A DNA stretch of 64,000 nucleotides from NCBI GenBank assembly GCA_003574895.1, contig PJFB01000004.1, forward strand, positions 124,001 through 188,000. Reading direction: 5' to 3'. The stretch is from Geobacter sp. (GTDB taxonomy: Bacteria > Desulfobacterota > Desulfuromonadia > Geobacterales > Pseudopelobacteraceae). Below the pieces are notes generated by a model that saw nothing but the letters and a program-made list of their open reading frames with translations, searched no databases and was not told the DNA's origin. The position numbers and the translations under genes were made by a program. Shown here one piece after another: positions 7,534 through 15,625 of the stretch; within the stretch, counting starts at the first letter, position 1; every line of letters starts with the position of its first letter.

Positions 7534-10017
7534 TTATTGTTTTCTGCCTCGTCCTGGCTTGGCGATCATTTTCACTTTTTTTCGATCATTAATCTTGTCC
7601 CGCATTGATTGTATTCTTTCTCTAACATCCTTGGCAATTTCCAGGATTTCTGTAGCAACTTGTAACTCTTCACCCAAGTAAAGCTTTATGCCAACAATCA
7701 ATGGTTCGACCTTAGCTGCCAATGTTGATTTGATCAGCATATCGAGAGCCTGCTTGCCACCACCTGCCGCTGTCAGGCCTGCAAACAAATCAATAGTGTC
7801 TTCGATATACTCAGATACAAGTTGCGTGTCGCTCAGATATTTTTGCGCCGGATGAAGAGCCTCAGTCCCTTTGTCAAGTGCGGATAGAATACAAGCGTAT
7901 GTATGCTGAAACATTGATTCTTCAGGCATTAATGCAATTGCCTTTATTATCCATTCTTCTGCTTGCCTTAAACTCGTGTCATCATCACACTTATATAATG
8001 TCCAAGCTATTGAATTGATGGCAAATGGCGATTCAGGATTATCTTTAATTGTTTCCAGCGAAATATGTGTAGCCCTTATGTATGCTTGTGTTGCCTCTTC
8101 AGGTTTATTTAGTTTATCTCTCAGTAACGCACCGAGTAATTGCCATACTATCTCGCAATTTTCGTCAGCTTTAATTGCCATTTTGTAAGCATGTTCTGCC
8201 TCTTCAAAATGTTTTAGCCATTCATGAAGGCGTCCAAGTTGTTCCCACGCCCAATGGTTATCGTGTTTAATGTCAATAGCTTTCCTATATGCTTGTTCTG
8301 CCTCCTCGTAACGATTAAGTTTTATGTGCAAGAATCGTCCAAATTTTGCCCAAGCGTATTCATTATCTGGCTGGAGCTCTAGTGTTTTCTGATATGCTTT
8401 TTCAGCTTCATCATGCCGATTTGGAGCTTCTGATAGCAACTCAGCAAGAGTTACCCAAGCTTTGGGACAATCCGGACGAATAACAAGTAGCTTATTTATT
8501 GCGACCTCAGCTTCACTATAATGACCGAGCTTTGCACTCAACTCTCCTATTTCTGCTAGAGATTCGCAATCTTCTGGATTTTTCTTTATTTTTCTATATA
8601 GGGCTGCAAGTTTTGTATTGTCGTCCTTATATTTTCTTTTATTGATAGAACCTTTTTTAATTAGTTCTGATTTTGATTGTTCGTCGCCAGGACAGCACAA
8701 TTTACTCAGTTCCGTGAATTTTCTTGGCGTGGAACAGGCAATTCTATGTCGGAGATCATGGGATGAAATCTTGCTCAATATTGCTTCATAAGTGAATATA
8801 TGATCTTTGCATTGTTCTGGTTCAAGTGCGCATGCCTCTTCAACTATCTTGCGAGTTACATCTATAAGCTCATCATGCCCGTAAAATGACACCATGAAAT
8901 TTACCACTGCCTTTACCCTCTCAGATGGCGCGCCGCGTTTTCGCATCAGATAGTAGATGTTGTACATCCTTTCTGTCGTTTGGTAGAGCTTAGTTCGCTT
9001 GCTTTGTTCGCTGACTTTAACTGCACCTCTGTTCACCAGTCTTGCCATGAGTGAGCTTGTCTTGTTCACGTCAAGCCGTGCCAGTTGTGCAATATCCTTT
9101 GCCGGTGCCGGATCCCATAGTTCCGCCAGCGCCAGATATGCCTTGCGCTCAATAGGTGGTAGATTGTCCAGATGACTTTTGAAATATTCTGTATTGTCAT
9201 CAACCAGATTTAATAAATCGCCCATCAGATCTTGAAAAGACAACTTTGATCCAAATGAGGAAATGATGCTGAGTAACCGAGGGTTGCCTCCAGTCAGAAT
9301 CTGTATGGGCCGTATGCGATCATCTTCCAAATGTTGACCGGTGACAGCCTCCCAGACGGCGATACACTCGTCCTTTTCGAGAGGTTTTAAATCGTGTTGT
9401 TTGAATAACTCGTACATTGCGCTGCCAGAGTTATCTACCTGATCCATCCGGCTTGTCGCACTGGCCATCAGCATAATACGGGGCTCGTTGATCAGAGTGT
9501 GCCTGAGTGACCAGGCATCTTGCTCACTAATCTGGCCATCGAAAAGCATATTAAAGTTTTCAACTATAAGCAGTAATCGCTTTCTCTGGCTGTCGGCAAA
9601 ATCCATGAGTTTTGCCAATGCCCGTTCACCTAGGCGCTTATCGTCTTTTTCATCATTTAACTCTTCAATTATTCGCTTCCATTTTTTATCTCCGGTCTGT
9701 TGTGCCACATGGAACAGCGCTTCCAGCCAGAATTCACCGACACTGCAAATACTGTAACTTTCCTCGGCGAATACCAGCGGATACCATTTGTTATTCAGGT
9801 CTATAGCCGTGCGGGCTTCGAGGCCGATTCTTAGTAGAAGCGTTGTCTTGCCAATCCCGCGTGGGCCTATGACCAACACATGTTGATTTACGTTTGTGGT
9901 GTTTTCGCGGATAATCCGCATGATGATGTCAAAGTCAGTCTGGCGGACTGCAAAGGAACGTAGCAATTCTTCGTCGGTCAGAAACGCTGGGTTATACTTC
10001 ATGATACGTTTTGTCAT
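7534..10017 (-). CDS. P-loop ATPase with winged-helix region and C-terminal TPR repeats (STAND-like)
   Basis: The protein has 827 residues. The N-terminal NTPase domain has Walker A GPRGIGKTT (about residues 50-58), a Walker-B-like strand LLLIVENFN with an unusual Glu-Asn in place of Asp-Glu/Asp, and a sensor-like IMLMASATSR. A winged-helix-like region follows (AQLARLDVNKTSSLMARLVNRGAV). About six tetratricopeptide repeats lie between roughly residues 480 and 740 (for example EAEKAYQKTLELQPDNEYAW). This NTPase-wHTH-TPR order is that of signal-transducing STAND ATPases. GGGAGGTG precedes the ATG at 10017. The stop of the upstream ATPase gene ends 1 nt before it, so the two are cotranscribed and probably work together. 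I do not recognise a named system. Confidence 0.85.
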   Translation of the reverse strand: MTKRIMKYNPAFLTDEELLRSFAVRQTDFDIIMRIIRENTTNVNQHVLVIGPRGIGKTTLLLRIGLEARTAIDLNNKWYPLVFAEESYSICSVGEFWLEALFHVAQQTGDKKWKRIIEELNDEKDDKRLGERALAKLMDFADSQRKRLLLIVENFNMLFDGQISEQDAWSLRHTLINEPRIMLMASATSRMDQVDNSGSAMYELFKQHDLKPLEKDECIAVWEAVTGQHLEDDRIRPIQILTGGNPRLLSIISSFGSKLSFQDLMGDLLNLVDDNTEYFKSHLDNLPPIERKAYLALAELWDPAPAKDIAQLARLDVNKTSSLMARLVNRGAVKVSEQSKRTKLYQTTERMYNIYYLMRKRGAPSERVKAVVNFMVSFYGHDELIDVTRKIVEEACALEPEQCKDHIFTYEAILSKISSHDLRHRIACSTPRKFTELSKLCCPGDEQSKSELIKKGSINKRKYKDDNTKLAALYRKIKKNPEDCESLAEIGELSAKLGHYSEAEVAINKLLVIRPDCPKAWVTLAELLSEAPNRHDEAEKAYQKTLELQPDNEYAWAKFGRFLHIKLNRYEEAEQAYRKAIDIKHDNHWAWEQLGRLHEWLKHFEEAEHAYKMAIKADENCEIVWQLLGALLRDKLNKPEEATQAYIRATHISLETIKDNPESPFAINSIAWTLYKCDDDTSLRQAEEWIIKAIALMPEESMFQHTYACILSALDKGTEALHPAQKYLSDTQLVSEYIEDTIDLFAGLTAAGGGKQALDMLIKSTLAAKVEPLIVGIKLYLGEELQVATEILEIAKDVRERIQSMRDKINDRKKVKMIAKPGRGRKQ

Positions 10018-10018
10018 A

Positions 10019-11266
10019 TCACACCTCCCGTTCCAGAACCGGCGTATAAAAGAGAGCATTGCGCTTCTTCCACCAATCCCGTATCAGGTTCGAGACAAAG
10101 ACATACCCATCGTTACCAGGGACAACATAGCCATCGTGCTCAAGTACGCTGATGATCTCCTGCTGAGCCTCGATACCGGTATAACCTTCAAAGATGTAGA
10201 GTTTTCTAAAAGCCTCCAATGCTTTCCGCGAAAGGACGCCTGTAATAGCCGCTTCTGATAGCATTTCTACTGCAAGTGTGTTCAAATCGGGGCCAAGAAC
10301 GGTCTTAAGTCTTTCTTCGTAGTGGGTTAGCTCTTTCTGGCATCGAACGCCGAGCATCTCTTTTTCGTATATTCCCTCAACCTCGTCTGCCTTGAACTCA
10401 AAGCGCTTCCTTCTCTCGCAGGCTTCCAATATGCTGTCGAAAAAGATTTGTACATGGTGGGGAATGCAGCATCCAATTCGCTTTACTATCGCCTTGTCGG
10501 CATCATCTAGAAACGTGATTCCATATTCTTTTGCAAGTGCGTTCAGGCAGCCGGCAGCAGTAGTTTCATCCCATGGTTTGAGTTCAAATGGAGGGAAGTT
10601 GTTCATGGTGGCGCTCAATCCAGCTTGCCTTAAAATTGGGTCCAATCCGATGCTTCCGGACACCACTATCCTGAGCTGTCCCTGATACTGAAGGCTGTTT
10701 TTTCTGAGCCACGACATAAAATCATCTGCTTTGCCACGTTTCTCCGAGGTAATAGTAAAATCATCACCCTTGAGCATGCGGTTCACAAGTATTGGCAATT
10801 CATCCAGAAACAGGAGTACCGGTTTGTCTGAACCCGCCAGGATAGCCATTAATTGGTCTCCCTTGTCACTCCAGTCAGCAGAAGTTAAGCCCCCACGTAT
10901 GGTCACTCCTATTTCACTGATATTGATGGTATCGATCCGATCCAAGATCGTGCCAACAATATTGGAGAAAGCACCCATAACCTTTCCCCATAATTTTTTG
11001 TGAGGATAAATGGCTTTGCTCAGTTCTACCATGGCATCTGCGGAATCTCGGCATTTTTGTAGATCGACATATAGACACGTATAGGAGTCGTTTAGAAGCC
11101 TGGCAGTCTCTTTCATCAGGCTCGTTTTGCCCATACGACGTTGAGCGAGCAACACTTGGTGTGCTCCTTCGTGGATCTTTTTCTGGAAAAGGCGAAGATC
11201 ATCTTCCCTGCCCCAGAAACGATCACCCTCAACATAGTTACCGTGTGCTTGTTTCAGTTTTTCCAC
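10019..11266 (-). CDS. AAA-type P-loop ATPase, partner of the TPR-ATPase
   Basis: The protein has 415 residues. The opening FWGREDDLRLFQKKIHEG is typical of bacterial/archaeal AAA ATPases of the ATPase_2/AAA_14 kind. Then come Walker A (QRRMGKTS), Walker B LLFLDELP, and a sensor-1 strand RIVVSGSIGLDP. The C-terminal third (EAITGVLSRKALEAF.. to VSNLIRDWWKKRN) looks like a winged helix. No membrane segment is visible. It is the first gene of the two-gene operon, with palindromic repeats directly upstream (11288-11369). Such ATPases occur in defence, toxin-antitoxin and mobile-element contexts, but no effector domain is visible here. Its role is unknown. Confidence 0.85.
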   Translation of the reverse strand: MEKLKQAHGNYVEGDRFWGREDDLRLFQKKIHEGAHQVLLAQRRMGKTSLMKETARLLNDSYTCLYVDLQKCRDSADAMVELSKAIYPHKKLWGKVMGAFSNIVGTILDRIDTINISEIGVTIRGGLTSADWSDKGDQLMAILAGSDKPVLLFLDELPILVNRMLKGDDFTITSEKRGKADDFMSWLRKNSLQYQGQLRIVVSGSIGLDPILRQAGLSATMNNFPPFELKPWDETTAAGCLNALAKEYGITFLDDADKAIVKRIGCCIPHHVQIFFDSILEACERRKRFEFKADEVEGIYEKEMLGVRCQKELTHYEERLKTVLGPDLNTLAVEMLSEAAITGVLSRKALEAFRKLYIFEGYTGIEAQQEIISVLEHDGYVVPGNDGYVFVSNLIRDWWKKRNALFYTPVLEREV

Positions 11267-11287
11267 AATGCAAACCTCCCAACATAA

Positions 11288-11369
11288 TTGTTGCCAACAG
11301 TTCTGTTTGGATTGTAAGCAATGTCAAACCTATTGTCAACAAGCGTAACAACAATTCTGTTGGCAACAA
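11288..11369. promoter_or_regulatory. paired palindromic operator-like repeats upstream of the ATPase operon
   Basis: TTGTTGCCAACAG (11288-11300) and its exact reverse complement CTGTTGGCAACAA (11357-11369) flank the promoter region. Each contains the palindrome TGTTG-N-CAACA, and their centres are 69 bp apart. A related imperfect site TTGT-CA-ACAA lies between them. This is the layout of a cooperative repressor or a looping operator. Confidence 0.45.
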
Positions 11370-11831
11370 ATCGGTTGGTGTTGTGTTGGAATTGCTTTTT
11401 CTAAATGAACCAGAAAAGCAAATCAGCCATGAATAGGAATCCATCAGGGCTGCAAACAATCTGAGAGGAAAAAACACCCATTTTTACAGAATATTTCTAC
11501 ATTATTGCTTATTGCTCCACCTTTTAGCACTTTCAGCACTCCGACTTCTACGTATCTTGCTGTATTTTAGCTAAATTCCAAATATTCCATAAAGGATCTT
11601 GGCCAGATCCGGTCAACACCCTTTGATCTTCAAGGACCATTTCCCGACAGCTTGCGCATACCCCGGCAAACCACGCAACCCCTGCCAGATTAATCAGCAT
11701 TATTAGCTTGGTTCTAATTTAAGTCAAAGATTTTGCCGCGGAAACCGGCGACCCGTAATGGATCTGTTATAAAAGCACTGCCCCGAAACGCCCTCCACCA
11801 ACATTTTAACGAAACGGCAACATTATAATCG

Positions 11832-11860
11832 TTGCAACAAGATCTTTTTTGTCTTATTAT
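11832..11860 (+). promoter_or_regulatory. promoter of the ferritin-like gene
   Basis: TTGCAA (11832-11837) and TATTAT (11855-11860) are separated by 17 nt, placing initiation about 35 nt before the start codon at 11902. Confidence 0.5.
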
Positions 11861-11901
11861 TCTTTTCCAATAGCGCACATTCCCAACAGAAAAGAACAAC
11901 C

Positions 11902-12390
11902 ATGGATGAATACACGAAGAGAGCGGTATTAAGCGCCATCAGGACGGAGAAATCGAGCCACGATTTCTACCTGCTTGCGGCAAGCAAAGCCACTGACCAA
12001 GAAACAAGGGGCTTTTTGATGAAACTTGCCTGCGAGGAATTCGAGCACTTGGTGGGATTCATAATGCTTTATCCCGGAGGAGAGGACGATTTCATCGCTA
12101 TTCACAATGAAATTTCAGACCGGAATGATCTTGGTTGCCGGGAACTTCTGGCCAAAATAGACAGCATAGATTCGCGGAAAGAGGCTTTGGCCATCGCCAT
12201 TGCAGAGGAGCAGTTCTGCATCGAGCTTTACTCGGCGTTCGTTGATACGATCCGCGATCCTAAAATACACGCCATGTTCAACAAGGCGCTCTATGAAACA
12301 AGGCAACACCTGGAAACCATCGAGACCGAGTACGCCCGCTGCATGGGCATGATTAACGATTCGGAGCTCGATAAATACATCCGGGAATAG
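11902..12390 (+). CDS. ferritin-like / rubrerythrin-type diiron protein
   Basis: The protein has 162 residues, almost all helical. Metal-ligand motifs are spaced as in ferritin-like four-helix bundles: E17 in helix 1 (IRTEKSSHDFY), CEEFEH in helix 2 (E-x-x-H), AEEQFCIELY in helix 3, and ETRQHLETIE in helix 4. There is no C-terminal rubredoxin domain with two CxxC knuckles, so it is a short erythrin-type protein. In this family the diiron site serves peroxide reduction or iron handling in anaerobes. The ATG at 11902 has only a weak ribosome-binding site. It ends at a long bidirectional hairpin. Confidence 0.85.
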   Translation: MDEYTKRAVLSAIRTEKSSHDFYLLAASKATDQETRGFLMKLACEEFEHLVGFIMLYPGGEDDFIAIHNEISDRNDLGCRELLAKIDSIDSRKEALAIAIAEEQFCIELYSAFVDTIRDPKIHAMFNKALYETRQHLETIETEYARCMGMINDSELDKYIRE

Positions 12391-12420
12391 ACTGAGAAAG
12401 TCGTAACTGAACGCCGGGCA

Positions 12421-12477
12421 CCGGTTCCTGAATGACGAAAGCCCCTTTTTGAGGGGCTTTCGTCATTCAGGAACCGG
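12421..12477. terminator. bidirectional terminator with an exceptionally long perfect stem
   Basis: The arms 12421-12446 and 12452-12477 are perfectly complementary over 26 bp around a 5-nt loop (TTTTG), with a GC-rich upper stem (AGCCCCT/AGGGGCT). It sits between convergent genes and its right arm includes the last codons and stop of the DUF4139-type gene (stop at 12467-12469). No long T-run follows, so it may also protect mRNA ends. Confidence 0.75.
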
Positions 12478-13447
12478 ACACGATCTTTCTGCTCCGGCCG
12501 GAAGAGATCCCCTCGAACCTGAACCTGCCCCAATACTCGCCGTTGCGGTAGAGCACCGCCTCGCCGGACGGCAGATGAACATCCCCTGAGTTTTGCATCA
12601 CCAGAGAAAACGAAGAGCGCAAGCCATCTTCGAACCGTTCTTCGCGCACCGGCAAGCGGAACTCGGCCAGCCGGGCAGCCGCTCCCTTGGCGACTTGGGC
12701 AATCCGCTCCGGCCGGCTGTCAGCCAGTGTACCCGGAGCAGCCTGGAGCCGATAGCCGGCAAAGGCGTGCGGCAACCGGCCATAGAGGGTCAAGTGGCCG
12801 TTGCCATCGTTGTTGAGGCGCAGGTCATAGGCCGGGGTCCACCCCTGCCCTGCCAAGACATAGCGTACCATGACCTTGCCTTTTGAAGGCGTTACGGCCA
12901 CTCGCGCCAGCCTTACACCCACCTGCCCCTGCTTTTTCAATGCCGCGATCCTGGCGTCACAACGCCTGACCTCCTGTTCGGTCTTGCGCCGCGCAGTGTA
13001 GACCGCTTCGAGCTGCGTAATTGCAAATTCAGTTCCCTGGCGGATGGACTGCATCGGGTCCGGGTTGGTCTTGGTCTTGCGGGGCGCCTTGGCGCTCTGC
13101 GACTTGGCAGCGGCCCTGAATATCTCTTCCCTGGTGTCCAGTGCCCTGAGGCGGTCTTCCAGGCGATTCCTGAGTTCCATCTGGGTTTCCAGTTCATGGG
13201 CGGATTTTTCCGACTGGCGCGGCGACAGGACATCGACCCGCTGGATAACGGAATTACCCACCGGTTTGATCCGCAGGCTGTCATCGGCCATGCCGGCCGG
13301 CAGGGAGATTTCCGCCACCCCCTTGACTGCCTGGGCCTCGATCTCTACCACGGCGCAATCGGCATAAAACGTCGCGACCCGGCCATCGGCAAGGGCGGCC
13401 CCGGCTGTCGCCAGCAGTAGTACGACGATGGTCATGATGTGGCACAT
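12467..13447 (-). CDS. exported DUF4139 (mucoidy-inhibitor MuiA-like) protein, short form
   Basis: The protein has 326 residues. A signal peptide (first ~21 residues, ending ALA) is followed by a beta-rich start (VATFYADCAVVEIEAQAVKG), a long coiled-coil (about 75-170, rich in E, R, L, Q) and the DUF4139 hallmark GWTPAYDLRL at about 205-214. This order matches MuiA-type proteins, which are usually 500 residues or more, so this is a shortened member with only the first part of the C-terminal domain. It is periplasmic or secreted, and the function is unknown. AAGGAG precedes the ATG. The stop codon lies in the stem of the long hairpin. Confidence 0.72.
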   Translation of the reverse strand: MCHIMTIVVLLLATAGAALADGRVATFYADCAVVEIEAQAVKGVAEISLPAGMADDSLRIKPVGNSVIQRVDVLSPRQSEKSAHELETQMELRNRLEDRLRALDTREEIFRAAAKSQSAKAPRKTKTNPDPMQSIRQGTEFAITQLEAVYTARRKTEQEVRRCDARIAALKKQGQVGVRLARVAVTPSKGKVMVRYVLAGQGWTPAYDLRLNNDGNGHLTLYGRLPHAFAGYRLQAAPGTLADSRPERIAQVAKGAAARLAEFRLPVREERFEDGLRSSFSLVMQNSGDVHLPSGEAVLYRNGEYWGRFRFEGISSGRSRKIVSGS

Positions 13448-13819
13448 TTGCGACTCCTTTCAAACAATTACTCTGTGACTTAGGGACTCGGAACTTACCG
13501 ATTGAGCGCTATTGATTGCAGGGCAAAGCAGGTAAAGCTCCGGCTTCGCCTCTACGTACATAAACGGTTCATCAAGAATTGTGCTGCCGATCAAACTGCC
13601 GGTTGCTCTTGCTGGGGTATGGAGATATAATCCGTCGGAATAATATCAAGGTGACCGCAACAATTAAAGTATATTTATCTACACTCGAAGTCGACGGTGA
13701 TTTCAACATAAATCCCGAGTAATCTTGAAGCAATTCAAAAGCTGGAAATCAGCCAATAGCTTGCCGTTATTTAGCTCCGCAGGAACAACTCCCAAGAAGC
13801 AGGAGACAAGGGCGATCAC
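13448..13819. other. intergenic region upstream of the HEAT-like gene
   Basis: This 372-base stretch separates divergent genes. It contains AT-rich segments near 13630-13700 that could hold a promoter, but I cannot fix -35/-10 boxes. A GGGCAAAGC...CTCCGG patch near 13518-13550 superficially resembles a c-di-GMP-I riboswitch, but the fold is not supported. No gene is seen. Confidence 0.35.
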
Positions 13820-15340
13820 ATGGATTTCGATGCCGAAGTATCCGTCAAGGACATAGTCAACTTTTACATCAAGATCAATGACCCAACCAAGGCGAAAAAG
13901 GATATCGCCCAGCTCTCCGCCAAGGACAAGCTGGCCGGTTTCGATATAGTTGTCGGCTCGGCAGCCAGCCGCGAATTCAAGGTCGAGGTCGCCAAATACT
14001 TCATCTATGACCTTGATTCGCGAGTGCGCAAAAAGGCCGAGATGATACTGGAGGACCTGGTTCCGGGCTGGGTTTCCGACCCTGCCGAGAGCATTCTCAA
14101 GCTGCTGAAGTCATCGGACGACAAGGGCGTCACCAGGCGCAACGCCGCAGTCAAGTTCCTCTTTGGCATCGTTGACACCAACAGCCTCAGGGACACGTTC
14201 ATGACCCTTCTCAACAGCCGTAACCGCGCCCACATGTCAGAGATCGTCGCCATTCTGGAAGACTATATCGACTCATCAAAGGATGAACAGGAGCAGGTCA
14301 AGATCTTCGATGCCTGCCTGGACATCGTCCTCTCCGATGACGCCGACTATAATGTAAAGCATCACGCCTCCAACCTGCTGAGCGTCTTTTTCAAGAAGGT
14401 GGAAAGCACCATGCTGGGCGAGACCCTGCGCCGGAAATATATCGAAAAACAGGTGGAAAAGGCCGATGGGGTCTATCGCTACCTGTGCAGCGGCGCCTCT
14501 GGGCTCAACGCCACCTTCCTGGAGGATCTGCTGCGGCCGCTCTGCGATGGCGGCAAATCCTTCCAAGTCAAGATTCTTACCTATTTCGACTTCATCATGG
14601 AAAAAATCAGAAATCCCAACGAGGTGGATTCCGCCCTGGATATCTACCCGGATTACTGGAACCAGGACGAGCCCCCCATGGAGGAAAAGGTCAGGGGCAT
14701 CCGTCGCAGGATCATGAAGGGTATCGAGCAGTTGTGGGATAGCGCGGAAGACCGGGAGGTCAGGGAACTGATCGTCAAAATCAAGTATGGTGAATATCCG
14801 AATAAGCGCGAACTGTACGAGAAGATTAAGGCTGGCATGGAAGAAGAGGATTTAAGTGAAGGGGCGCGGGAGAAAATCGGCCTGATGCTGCGCTGCTTTC
14901 TTATGCCCGAACAGGATGAGGCGCTTAAACTGCTGGCTGCGCACCTTCTGCTCTTCAAGGTTGGCGGTACGGAAAACCGGCTGGCGGCCCTGGAGCATCT
15001 GCGGTTCTATGTGGAGAACCGGAACCTCAACTATGCCGAATCGGGAAGCATCGCCTCGGTCATGGAATCGCTCCTGAAAGAGCCGGAACTGGAAGAGGCA
15101 GCAGCAGAGATGGCGCGCTACATCCTGTTCCTGGCCGCACCGGACCGGTTTGCCGATGAAGAGGGGCAGAAGGCGATTCTCAAGTACCTGCGCCCTATGG
15201 TCGAAGGCAGAAGGTTTGGCGGCAAGGAAGCCGAAGAGCGGGTATTGCGGGCACTTACCCTTTTTGCCGAGAAGATTGCGGTAACCGACAAGCTCAAGAA
15301 GGCGGCCCAGTACCTGGAGTTCAAGCTCAAAAATCCCTAA
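13820..15340 (+). CDS. HEAT/ARM-like repeat protein of unknown function
   Basis: The protein has 506 residues, essentially all helical, without signal peptide or membrane segment. Repeated helical pairs such as SREFKVEVAKYFIYDLDSRVRK and NAAVKFLFGIVDTNSLRDTFMTLL follow the HEAT/armadillo pattern. The charge is mixed, with many K/E/D. Such solenoids act as scaffolds for protein contacts; no catalytic motif is visible. AGGAG lies 13 nt before the ATG. It is a single-gene unit; neighbours give no hint of its partner. Confidence 0.8.
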   Translation: MDFDAEVSVKDIVNFYIKINDPTKAKKDIAQLSAKDKLAGFDIVVGSAASREFKVEVAKYFIYDLDSRVRKKAEMILEDLVPGWVSDPAESILKLLKSSDDKGVTRRNAAVKFLFGIVDTNSLRDTFMTLLNSRNRAHMSEIVAILEDYIDSSKDEQEQVKIFDACLDIVLSDDADYNVKHHASNLLSVFFKKVESTMLGETLRRKYIEKQVEKADGVYRYLCSGASGLNATFLEDLLRPLCDGGKSFQVKILTYFDFIMEKIRNPNEVDSALDIYPDYWNQDEPPMEEKVRGIRRRIMKGIEQLWDSAEDREVRELIVKIKYGEYPNKRELYEKIKAGMEEEDLSEGAREKIGLMLRCFLMPEQDEALKLLAAHLLLFKVGGTENRLAALEHLRFYVENRNLNYAESGSIASVMESLLKEPELEEAAAEMARYILFLAAPDRFADEEGQKAILKYLRPMVEGRRFGGKEAEERVLRALTLFAEKIAVTDKLKKAAQYLEFKLKNP

Positions 15341-15625
15341 CACCTGTTATTCGCAAAGCCCCCCTAGCCTTGCAGGTTAATAGATGAAGCGTCAATTAGC
15401 AGGACTTCCTTCGTTGGCCAGCGCCAGCACCATTTCGCCGTAACTGTAAACAATCATCTTGTCAATCAGCATCAGTGTCCGTAGATACGGTAGGCAATGA
15501 CAAAGACGCACACTGCTGCAAAAATCAGGGTTGACGAATTCGTATGTCTCCCATAGCGTCAATACTGAGTTCTATACCTTCAGGTTGATCGCCCCCAAAT
15601 GTTTTACCCAGTTTCCGGCTGGAAA
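15341..15625. other. intergenic region with a possible gene remnant and a weak hairpin
   Basis: On the minus strand 15392-15472 reads as a short frame (MLIDKMIVYSYGEMVLALAN..) with coding-like composition but no ribosome-binding site. It could be a gene remnant. At 15605-15635 GTTTCC/GGAAAC and ACCCA/TGGGT form an interrupted stem over the stop codon of the phosphoesterase gene, without a T-run, so termination there is uncertain. Confidence 0.3.

Larger units (their letters stand above)
11267..11901. other. intergenic region between the ATPase operon and the ferritin-like gene
   Basis: These 635 bases hold the TGTTG-type palindromes (11288-11369) on the ATPase side and a promoter (11832-11860) on the ferritin side. 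Between about 11400 and 11830 I see no convincing gene, RNA or repeat. The stretch is AT-rich and contains only short frames without ribosome-binding sites. Confidence 0.5.

Noticed and set aside
7480-7540. A possible integron attC-like recombination site near the beta-lactamase locus
   Set aside because: The required pair of 7-base core sites is not matched on both sides of the small hairpin, it lies on the wrong side of the beta-lactamase gene, and no integrase is in the window.
11238-11477. A 79-residue frame over the ATPase start and its operator repeats
   Set aside because: The hydrophobic Leu/Thr-rich protein is produced by the TTG/CAA repeat sequence itself, and it overlaps a well-supported start.
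13510-13560. A c-di-GMP-I riboswitch-like patch
   Set aside because: Only fragments (GGGCAAAGC, CTCCGG) resemble the motif; the two required helices and tetraloop-receptor pairing could not be drawn.
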